Assembly: GCF_025215095.1 (NCBI RefSeq)
Contig: NZ_JALHAP010000074.1
Location: 1 to 64,000, forward strand
Length of the DNA stretch: 64,000 nt
Direction: 5' to 3'
Source of the DNA: Dryocola boscaweniae
GTDB lineage: Bacteria; Pseudomonadota; Gammaproteobacteria; Enterobacterales; Enterobacteriaceae
Under the pieces are notes generated by a model that saw only the letters and a list, made by a program, of their open reading frames with translations, was not told the origin of the DNA and searched no databases. Positions 1 through 7,800 of this stretch are shown one piece after another (the first letter of the stretch is position 1; every line of letters begins with the position of its first letter). The position numbers were made by a program, and so were the translations under genes.

Positions 1-1606
1 TCGCCATCGCATTCCCGGCCACCATCTGGCTGGCTGACATGCCCGATGCGCCGGAGACGCTGATGCCGGTGTGGCTGGTTTTGTAGTCCGCTTCATTGTG
101 GATATCCGTCCAGCCGAGCGTCCCGGTGTCCAGTCTGTTTTTATCTTCCGTTGCCGTGGAGGCTATCACCGCCCCGTCGAGCTGAGTATGGTTCCCCACG
201 GTGACATCAAACCCGCCTTTACCGGCATATATTCCGCTCTGCTCCTGCACGGAGTCGTAATTACTTTTGATTTTGTCCTGACTCGCACTGACGTACGCGC
301 TGCCGCCCCCGCCGCCAAACGTGAAGCTGCCGCCTGCCGCCACGCTGCTCTGTTTACTCTCAAAACGGTCGCTGTCCTGCAGGCTGGAAATCGTGAGGTT
401 GTTGCCCACATCAGCGGTCACTTTCTCCCCGCTGACCTGAGCACCTGACAGGGTGGTGTCACGCCCGCTGGTGAGGGAGACGTTACGGCCTGCGTCAAGG
501 GTGGTCTCGGTCCAGGTGGTGCCGTTACCCTTCTCACTGCCTTTTGCACCGTTCACGCTGGCAAAAACACTGAGACCACCACCATTTGAACCGCCGCCAA
601 AACTGACGCCCACGCCACCGCCCTTGCTGCTGTTTTTGCCTGTGGTCTGCTGTGTATTGGCGGCCGCACTCAGCAGAATGTCATTCTGCGCGTTCAGGCT
701 GGTGTCATTGCCGGATTTAATCTGGCTGCCCGCAATCAGAATATCGCCGCTGTTGCCGTTGCCCTGATTTTTTCCGGTGGCGGTAATGGACACATTGTTA
801 CCGGCGCTGATGCCCGACCCTGACGCCATATCGTGCTGGTATTTCGTTTCGGATTTCGACTGCTGATGATTCAGCGAAATACTGACCCCGATGCCGTTAT
901 TCGGGTCCGCGCTCTGCTGCTGTAGCCCATGATTTGCGCCCGCCTGCACGCCGGACAGAATAGCCTGCGTCCCTTTCAGCGCACCGAGGCGGCTGTCGCT
1001 GCTTTCTTTCGCCTCCTGTGCGGAAGAAACTGCCGAGTTAATGGCATTTCCCACCGCCCCGGACAGGGCCAGCGTTACCCCGGTGGATTTCTGCTCAAAC
1101 TTCTCTTTAACCGAACGTTTGTCATGGCCCGGATCGATAATCACGCTGTCGCCGGTGATACTGATATCCCGGCCGGCAACCACATCTGAACCGCTGATAC
1201 GTGCCTGGTTGCCTGCGGTGATGCTGACATTACTGCCCGTGGAGCCGACCGTGCTGGCGCTCTGGCTCTGGGTGGTGCCGTCCTCGTTCATCTCATGGCG
1301 CGATTTAGCGCTGCCGACGGTGATGCCAATCCCGCCGGTGCCCATCAGGCCGGACTTCTTCGTCTCATTCAGACGATACGTGGAGTCGGTGTTGGTCGCC
1401 GCCACAATATCAATATTGTTCCCGGCGGACAGCGACACATCGCCGTCGCCCACCACCGCCGAGCCCTGCACCAGCAGGTTATTGCCTGCCGACACGGTGA
1501 CGTTATCGCCGCTTAACAGCGTGCCCGCTTCACGGGTGGCGCTGTCTTCGTCGATGGTGTGGGTCGTTTTCTTACTGCTGTGGCTGCCTTTGTTTAAATG
1601 GGCTAT
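1..1606 (-). pseudogene. 5'-truncated CdiA/filamentous-haemagglutinin fragment (FHA-2 region), runs off the left edge
   Basis: One minus-strand frame stays open from just after a TAA at 1607-1609 to position 1 and continues beyond the window. It has no start codon, signal peptide or TPS domain. The translated text begins near [16 protein letters not shown] and follows the FHA-2 repeats of the intact CdiA at 4808-14968 from KKTTHTISED through [24 protein letters not shown] and [19 protein letters not shown]. It therefore corresponds to roughly 6360-7950 of that gene. A 51-base stretch (1313-1363 versus 7688-7738) differs at one base. The upstream part of the gene is absent, so the fragment cannot be expressed as a secreted protein where it stands. 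I infer that it is the front of a displaced cassette whose pretoxin and toxin parts lie outside the window. It could instead be the tail of a decayed second locus. Confidence 0.8.
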
Positions 1607-1685
1607 TTAAAATGCAACGTTACATTAATCAGTAATATTTCCTGAAGCGGCCTCTCAGATATTAACTTTGTTCATGCATCCAGTG

Positions 1686-1712
1686 CTGTAATTTTATTCA
1701 GCGAGGTATAAT
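1686..1712 (+). promoter_or_regulatory. LexA (SOS) box overlapping the symE promoter
   Basis: CTGTAATTTTATTCAG at 1686-1701 has the CTG-N10-CAG form and the AT-rich core of enterobacterial LexA operators. A TATAAT -10 hexamer follows at 1707-1712, so LexA bound here would block RNA polymerase. E. coli symE is LexA-repressed, which supports both the site and the gene call. The -35 element (about 1684-1689) is weak. Confidence 0.65.
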
Positions 1713-1779
1713 AGACGCAGCAAAGCAACCGAAAGACCGCAACAGGAAAATCGATAAAATAGAAAATTCTGATTCTTAA

Positions 1780-1856
1780 AGAGCGCGGCATGAAAGTGTT
1801 CAAAGCACTTCCATGCCGCTGACCACAAGCAACTATCAAAGAGTTGAATATGGCTG
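1780..1856 (-). ncRNA. symR: Candidate SymR antisense RNA
   Basis: On the strand opposite symE, TTGGCA (1885-1890) and TAAGAT (1863-1868) are separated by 16 bases. They would start an RNA near 1856, inside the first codons of symE. The RNA would cover the symE ribosome-binding region and end after a strong hairpin at 1785-1819 (GCGGCATG stem, one mismatch) with a short CTCTTT tail. The deduced length of about 77 nt equals that of E. coli SymR, which represses symE translation. The terminator U-tract is poor, so the 3' end is uncertain. Promoter, hairpin and position are seen. The role is inferred from the known symE/symR pair. Confidence 0.5.
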
Positions 1857-2296
1857 ACACCAATCTTAAGCCAGGAACCACTATTGCCAAAACACAATTG
1901 AAACTTTTGGCAGGCAATACAGAAAAACACGAGGTAGTACGCAAAAATAACGATCGCAGCTTGCCTGAGAAAGCAGAACCCAAAGTATTAAGGAATATGA
2001 TAGTCAGCTACGTCAACATCCGTCATTACGACAGCAAAACTAACAGAACTAAACGCTACACCCGCAGCGCCAGCCTGCGCCTGAACGGCACATGGATGGA
2101 AGAAGCCGGGTTTACCACAGGCACCAAAATTGATGTCCGCGTGATGCCGGGTTGCCTGGTGATCACTGCTCGCCCAACCGATACACCACTAATACAAGTA
2201 CTCAACAAAACCACAGAATTACCAGAAGATGAACAACGACGCGTTATGGCATTTCTGCAAGGCGTGATGGCTCGAGTGGAACTTGAAAAACTTTGA
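1850..2296 (+). CDS. symE: SymE-like SOS-induced type I toxin
   Basis: The 148-residue product carries the SymE signature around residues 60-105: YTRSASLRLNGTWMEEAGF then TGTKIDVRVMPGCLVIT, an AbrB-like swapped-hairpin fold. E. coli SymE (113 aa) is made under SOS and causes nucleoid condensation and RNA loss; an antisense RNA keeps it silent. ATG 1850 is chosen over an in-frame TTG at 1844 because AGAG lies just upstream. The basic N-terminal part (about 40 residues) is longer than in E. coli. The gene sits on the strand opposite the flanking CDI pieces, between the Imm42-like gene and the truncated CdiA fragment. SymE-like genes are often found among polymorphic-toxin cassettes. The family call is firm, but activity is not proven. 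Confidence 0.85.
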   Translation: MADTNLKPGTTIAKTQLKLLAGNTEKHEVVRKNNDRSLPEKAEPKVLRNMIVSYVNIRHYDSKTNRTKRYTRSASLRLNGTWMEEAGFTTGTKIDVRVMPGCLVITARPTDTPLIQVLNKTTELPEDEQRRVMAFLQGVMARVELEKL

Positions 2297-2313
2297 GTTT
2301 GCGAAAATACTCT

Positions 2314-2339
2314 CGCCCGGATAGGGCGGGCATTTTTTT
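2314..2339 (+). terminator. Intrinsic terminator after symE
   Basis: A GCCCG...CGGGC stem with a seven-base loop is followed by A and seven T residues, 18 bases past the symE stop codon. It ends in AT-rich sequence before the convergent immunity gene. Confidence 0.75.
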
Positions 2340-2352
2340 ATTAAATAAAAAG

Positions 2353-2826
2353 TTAACTTATTTTTGTAATTATAATGTCATTATTTTTATCAAGAAGTAA
2401 TGAGTCTGCCAAAGGTAATGTCCTGATCAATTTCTCTATCGTTCCCCTAGGGAATCTATTCTCGATGAAACTATTTTCAAAATCTAAAGTATAGATCAGC
2501 CGATCTTCATCACCATCAAACCCCAACCAAAAGTTGCACCCATAGTCATACAACTCAGCAACATTTAATGGTATTAGATTTTCAGGCATTCCTTCCGAAA
2601 AATCCATTTTTTCTATCGTTACATTGCCTATATCATCATTGACTTCTTTAAGTCCTATTTCCAAACTCTCTTTCAATGAAGATATTACAATATAGAGATC
2701 TATAGTCACTCCTTTACCTGGAATGAGCATGTCATTGATAATAAAATTAAATATTCCACTAGGGGAACATAAAACATCTATTTGTTCCACTTGTATCGCA
2801 ATTTGATAAGGATTACCGATTATCAT
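2353..2826 (-). CDS. Immunity protein of the orphan CdiA-CT module (Imm42-like)
   Basis: A 157-residue acidic, cytoplasmic-looking protein with no signal peptide or membrane segment. Its start, MIIGNPYQIAIQVEQ, followed by GIFNFIINDMLIPGKG and a C-terminal LPLADSLLL stretch, resembles the Imm42 family of polymorphic-toxin immunity proteins as I remember it. The ATG overlaps the stop codon of the upstream toxin piece (ATGA at 2826-2823), the usual tight coupling of toxin and immunity genes. The gene is much more AT-rich than the FHA-coding DNA nearby. It should neutralise only the toxin domain encoded at 2823-4229. The role as immunity protein follows mainly from position, and the family name is less certain. 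Confidence 0.7.
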   Translation of the reverse strand: MIIGNPYQIAIQVEQIDVLCSPSGIFNFIINDMLIPGKGVTIDLYIVISSLKESLEIGLKEVNDDIGNVTIEKMDFSEGMPENLIPLNVAELYDYGCNFWLGFDGDEDRLIYTLDFENSFIENRFPRGTIEKLIRTLPLADSLLLDKNNDIIITKIS

Positions 2827-4229
2827 TTAATTTTCCACCCTTCTTGCTTACGTAATTGGGCTTTAGTTTTATTATCTAGCTGCATTGGATTATTTGAATC
2901 TCCTGTACTTCCAGACCAATGATAAGTTCCAGTATTATCAGGGAAGTAACGGTGGATAGAACCATCAGTCCCAATACTATAACGAGCCTTATTTCCATCA
3001 ATTGATACTGAGCTTCCAAATAACTCTAATGAATTTTTTGGTTCAATACCAGCATTAGGCCGGAATCCTTGAGCGCCCGGAGTATGCTTAGTATTTGACT
3101 CAACCTTTAATCCATTACTGGCAGTTGTCACTTCCGGTATTGGCAATCTTGGGTCATAGCCCTGATTTTCCATGTGATTTGGTAAAACAGGGGCACCTTC
3201 AGCATTACCAGTATTGTTCGGTAATTGCGCTACCGACTGGTCCCCACCGGTGTGGTTTGCCCCGGTATCAATCTGACTGTCATTATTACCGGTATGATTC
3301 GGACCGATATTAACCTGGCTGTTATTGTTCCCGGTATGATTTGGCCCGATATTTACTTGACCGTCACTATTGCCTGTATGCGAAGGAGCATATTGATCCT
3401 GAAGGAAACTCAGGTATTTTTCAGTAACTTCATCATTACCCATCATTTTCAGGGTAATCAGATGATCAAGGTCTTCTGCTGAGATTTTATCCGCTATTTC
3501 CTTAGCAACAATCCCGGTGATACCAGCTTTAACGCCAATTTCAAGAACCTGATCAGCGACTTTTGTACGGCAGGGAGCTGCAATCGCACACCCTTCAACC
3601 AGAGCCTTGCCCAAGAAATTATTTTCTGCCGCATTCTTACCAGCCTGAGCTGCTGCAGTTGTACCCGCCGAGTTACCGCTAGTCAGATTCCCGGCCAGCC
3701 CTGACGCCAGTGTTGCCAGGTTACTAATCAGCTGCTTGTCGCTTTCGCTCAGTTCACTGTTGCTCTTGCCTGGGAACATTTGCTCTTTAATGACTCTGGC
3801 AGCCAGCTCACCGCTCAACGCCCCAGCAGCCCCTACTGCGGCGCTGTTCCCCTGCAGCGAAGCCACCACGCCACCCAGTACAGCATGGGCTATCAGTGCT
3901 TCATCATCGCTGAGGCCGGAACGGTGCCCGATAATATTCGCCAGTTCCGGGGCCGATGCTCCGGCCAGTACACCTGCCAGGTTGCCTCCACCAGCCAGTG
4001 CGGTCAGTGCTCCGGTCACCGCCTGAAGTCCACGCTGCACCATACCGCCTGTACCGTAGTACGACGAAGCGTTGTTGTACGCACGTTTCGCCACGGCAGC
4101 ATCTGTGACTGGCTTCCCTTCCTTCACCAGCTGCTGACGCGCTTCTTCCAGCGAGGTCGGATCTTTCGCCGCTTTACGTCCGGCCAGATCGCCCTGCGTC
4201 CTTGCCACATCGGCAGCCTGAGAACCCAC
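2823..4229 (-). CDS. Orphan CdiA C-terminal module: pretoxin domain, repeat linker and toxin domain
   Basis: The frame has a possible GTG start at 4229 but no convincing ribosome-binding site. It stays open back through SAPGQLIGEV to the edge of the preceding immunity gene. Residues 1-200 (GSQAADVARTQG onward) align with the pretoxin region of the intact CdiA (IGSQAADIARTQG). AENNFL at 201-206 stands for the VENN motif. Residues 207-282 (EDLDHLITLKMMGND) resemble linkers of other CdiA-CT regions. Residues 283-350 are 13-14-residue NHTGN repeats. Residues 370-468 form the presumed toxin, with KHTPGAQGFRPNAGIEPKNS and IHRYF...YHWSGSTGD; I do not recognise its activity. It lacks every N-terminal CdiA part, so it cannot be exported alone. 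It is probably a silent cassette that recombination could place on CdiA. Confidence 0.8.
   Translation of the reverse strand: MGSQAADVARTQGDLAGRKAAKDPTSLEEARQQLVKEGKPVTDAAVAKRAYNNASSYYGTGGMVQRGLQAVTGALTALAGGGNLAGVLAGASAPELANIIGHRSGLSDDEALIAHAVLGGVVASLQGNSAAVGAAGALSGELAARVIKEQMFPGKSNSELSESDKQLISNLATLASGLAGNLTSGNSAGTTAAAQAGKNAAENNFLGKALVEGCAIAAPCRTKVADQVLEIGVKAGITGIVAKEIADKISAEDLDHLITLKMMGNDEVTEKYLSFLQDQYAPSHTGNSDGQVNIGPNHTGNNNSQVNIGPNHTGNNDSQIDTGANHTGGDQSVAQLPNNTGNAEGAPVLPNHMENQGYDPRLPIPEVTTASNGLKVESNTKHTPGAQGFRPNAGIEPKNSLELFGSSVSIDGNKARYSIGTDGSIHRYFPDNTGTYHWSGSTGDSNNPMQLDNKTKAQLRKQEGWKIK
3180..3383 (-). repeat. NHTGN tandem repeats in the orphan toxin linker
   Basis: Five units of 42 or 39 bases encode SHTGNSDGQVNIGP, NHTGNNNSQVNIGP, NHTGNNDSQIDTGA, NHTGGDQSVAQLP and NNTGNAEGAPVLP, followed by a degenerate sixth unit. 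They lie between the VENN-proximal domain and the toxin domain and are probably a flexible spacer. The first three units are nearly identical, so unit number may vary between strains. Confidence 0.8.
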
Positions 4230-4258
4230 TTCGCCGATCAGCTGACCGGGAGCTGACT

Positions 4259-4807
4259 TTAATTTCCGTTCACTTCGCCAATATACCAGTTTTCAGTATA
4301 ATAAACTTCACCTTCATCATTTTCACTTGCAACTAGCACACCTAATTCTGAAAATCCATCTGGTAATTTTAAATTCCACTCTTCCATCAAGCTCCTGTCA
4401 TTCAACTTTTTAATTTGACCAAAACGACTATGGCCTTCTTGTGTATGCTCTTTAAAATATTCTTCAGTGGTAAATATACATATTTCGCTTGAAAACATAT
4501 CGGGCAACACAATACAACAAGTTACCCTTACATTTTCTTTATTAACTTTCTTAGCCTGATAAATATCATAAGTTGCATTTATCAGAGCTTGTGCGCAAAA
4601 AGATTGTATGGATTTATTTGTTTGCTTTCCTTGGACCAAAGCCAGGTGAACAGGGATTTTCACATTCCAATATCCATAAGAATAATCATCATCTTGAATA
4701 TCAGGAAAGTAACCTTGATATGATTGTGACCATTTTTCTAATGACCTTAACCGACGAGTAACCCCGCGCAGCTTTTTATTGCTCAATACGAACCTTCGCA
4801 TTGTCAT
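4259..4807 (-). CDS. cdiI: CDI immunity protein, DUF3916-like
   Basis: A 182-residue soluble protein whose ATG directly follows the cdiA stop codon (TAAATG), with AAGGA upstream inside cdiA. A second ATG lies two codons further in. RRLRSLEKWSQSYQGYFPD, YWNVKIPVHLALVQG, QSFCAQALINA and LPDMFSSEICIF match the layout of the DUF3916 family, seen beside CDI and other polymorphic toxins. By position it is the cognate immunity protein for the toxin at the end of the intact CdiA. Its stop codon touches the breakpoint of the orphan module at 4258, so new cassettes appear to have been inserted right behind it. Confidence is high for the role and moderate for the family name. Confidence 0.8.
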   Translation of the reverse strand: MTMRRFVLSNKKLRGVTRRLRSLEKWSQSYQGYFPDIQDDDYSYGYWNVKIPVHLALVQGKQTNKSIQSFCAQALINATYDIYQAKKVNKENVRVTCCIVLPDMFSSEICIFTTEEYFKEHTQEGHSRFGQIKKLNDRSLMEEWNLKLPDGFSELGVLVASENDEGEVYYTENWYIGEVNGN

Positions 4808-7800
4808 TTATAATTTCCTTCCCTTAGCTGCCTCAGTCTTAACCCGATTTATAGAACCATCAAGATTTAAAACAGCTTTAAAATTACCTTTACTATCGAA
4901 GACCTCAAGATGATTTTTGTGCTGGCCATCCAGATAAAACTGATCACCTTTCTTGATAGTCGTGCCAATATTGTTACTAGCTTTATAGACACTTTGCCCT
5001 TGATATATTTGACTGGTTTTTTGAGTAGCGCTTTTTATCTGAGTACCAAAGCCCGGCTGTGTGAGGAATTCTTTCATGTTTCCAACAGCACCTTGATTTG
5101 GTTGATACTTAGGCTTTCCGGCTTTACTCACCCCACCCAGTGCACTTAACGCCACGCCTGCAATAATATCGGCCTGAGCCTGATCAAGGCCATATTTCGC
5201 CATGATATGTTCTGACACTTTATTGCTGGCAACGATCCCGTCAGCGTCCATCTGGTGCGCCCAGGTCGCGGTCAGATCATAGACCATCTTGATCGGGATA
5301 TCTTCTCCCAGCGCACGATCAAGCGCCTGTTTCACGTTCATACTGTCGGCCAGCACATCACCGTATTTCTGCTGGCAGGTCGCCGGACTGGTGGCGCAGT
5401 CGCTAATAAGTTGCTGCTGTTGTGCGGTACTTAACTCTTCGTACTTTTTGATAATGCCGCCGCAGTCACCGCCGCCAGCCTGACAGGATTTCATTTCAGC
5501 CGACCAGGCATCTATCTGCTTGCTACTCAGATAATTATTCTCAACCGACGTTTTACCCGCCTGCGCCCCGGCCACAGCATCAGCGCTGCTGTCACCGACA
5601 ACGCCGCCCGCAAGACCCGCTGCCAGTGTACCTAACGCGCTGATGGTCTGCTTCTCCGTTTCCGTCAGCTCGCTGACCTTTTTACCCGGATAAAGCTGCT
5701 TCATCACCAGCTGCGCCATCAGCTCCCCGCTCACCGCTCCCGCTGCGCCCGCCAGGGCTGAGTTTCCGGCTGCATACGAGGTTACCGCACCCACCACCGC
5801 ATGGGCCATCGCTTTCGCTTCCTGATTCCCCTCCGTCAGCTTATGGATTTGCTCCGCCAGATACGGCGCTGCCGCGCCGCTGATGGCCTGCGCGATATTG
5901 CCCCCCGCCAGACCCTGTATTGCTGCCGTCGCCGCCTGCATTCCCTGCTGGATGGCGCTGCCCGTACCCCATTCCTGTTGCGCCGCTTTGTAACCGTCCG
6001 TTTGCGTCAGCGCTTTATTGTAATCCGCCCACGCTTCCTTCGACGCACCTTTTTCCGGTTCCTTTATGCCTTCCTTCGCCAGCTCCGCCTTACCCGCGTT
6101 TGTGGCAAGGATTTCTCCCTGCGTCCTGGCTATGTCAGCGGCCTGCGACCCTATCTCCGCTATCAGCTGAATTTCCTGCAGCCGTTTCTGCTCTTTCTCT
6201 TTGTCGAAGATCGGGCTGATGCTGTCGTTGGCGTGTTCTGTATCGCGGCTGAGGTCAGCGACATCCTGTTTCTGATTATCCTTGTCACGGATGGTGACAG
6301 TGCCATCAGCCACAGCAGCCTGAGTTGTGCCTTCGGCATGGCCTTTATTACCACCGCCTGCCAGCAGGGCATTCGCCGCATTGCTCGCAAACTGCCCGGC
6401 GATGCTGCCACCGGTATTAAAGGCACCTCCGACATGTTCAGTTTTAAAATCGGCTTCGTTGTGAATATCACTGAAGCCCAGCGTCCCGGTATCGAGGCTG
6501 TTTTTGTCTGCCGTCGCCGTGGAAGCGATAACCGCGCCATCAAGCTGGGTGTGGTTGCCGACGGTGATATCGAAACCGCCATCCCCGGCATAGAGCCCGG
6601 TTTGTTCCGCCACCGAGTCGAAGCGGCTTTTCATCTTGTCCTGGCTGACGCTCATATAAGCCGAGCCCGACATGGAGCCGAAGGTGAAGCTACCGCCTCC
6701 GGCAACGCTGGTCTGCTTGCTGTCGTAGTCGTTATTATCCTGCTGGCTGCTCATCAGCAGGTCGTGGCCCACATCGGCGACAATTTTATTGCCGTTGACC
6801 AGCGCGCCATCAAGTACGGTGTCGTTCCCGCTTTTGATGGTGACGGTTTTGCCGCTGTCTATCGTGGTCTCGGTCCAGTCGGTGCCGTTGCCTTTGTCTT
6901 TGCCGTGAGCAGAGTTACCGTTGGCGAAGACGCTGATCCCCCAGCCACCGCTGCCGACGCCAATACCGACCCCGACACCACCACCGCTGCTGCTGTTCTT
7001 ACCCGTGGTCTGCTGTGTATTGGCTGCACCCGCCAGCAGGATGTCGTTTTTCGCATCCAGCACGGTGTCGCCGCCCGCCTTTAACTGGCTTCCGGCAATC
7101 ATAATATCGCCACTGTTCGGGCCTTTGTTTTTCCCGGTTGCAGTGATGGAGAGATTGTTGCCCGCATTCAGCGTACTTCCCGTGACTTCATCACTCCGCA
7201 CATGTTGCTCAGATTTCGACTTTTGCGTGGTGAGAGAAGCGCTGACACCGATAGCGTTAGTGCTCGGGTTTTCAGTATTCCCACTGTCAGCAGCATCCAG
7301 AGCAACGGCCTGCCCGGCCTGCATGCCGGAAAGAACTGATTTTGTCGCCTGAAGTGCAGCTAAACGGCCATCACTTTCATTTTTCGCATCCTGCGCTGAG
7401 TTTACGGCGTTGTTTATGGCTCCACCCACCGCGCCCGAAAGCGCCAGCGTCAGCCCGCTTTTCTTCTGCTCGAAGGTTTCATCGCGGGTGCGCTTGTCGT
7501 GGCCCGGATCGATGATGACGCTGCTGCCGCTGAGGCTCATGTCCTTCCCGGCAATCAGGTCTGCGCCGCCAATGTGCGCCTGGTTCCCGGCAGCGATAAC
7601 CACGTTACCGCCCGTAGAGCCGACGGTGCTGAAGCTCTGGCTCTGCGTTGTGCCGGCTTCGCGCCGGTCATGTGTGCTCCTGCTGGTGCCGACGGTGATG
7701 CCAATCCCGCCGGTCCCCATCAGGCCGGACTTCTTCGTTTCCTTAAAGCGCCAGGACGTGTCCGTATCGGTGGCGGCGGTAACCGAGACATCGTTACCCG

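Noticed and set aside
1607..1843. Minus-strand frames of 78-103 residues upstream of symE
   Set aside because: They overlap the symE promoter, the LexA box and the candidate antisense RNA, and have no family resemblance or ribosome-binding site.
5801..7084. 427-residue plus-strand frame
   Set aside because: It lies wholly antisense to the FHA-2 region of cdiA, has no family resemblance, and comes from the GC-rich repeats on the other strand.
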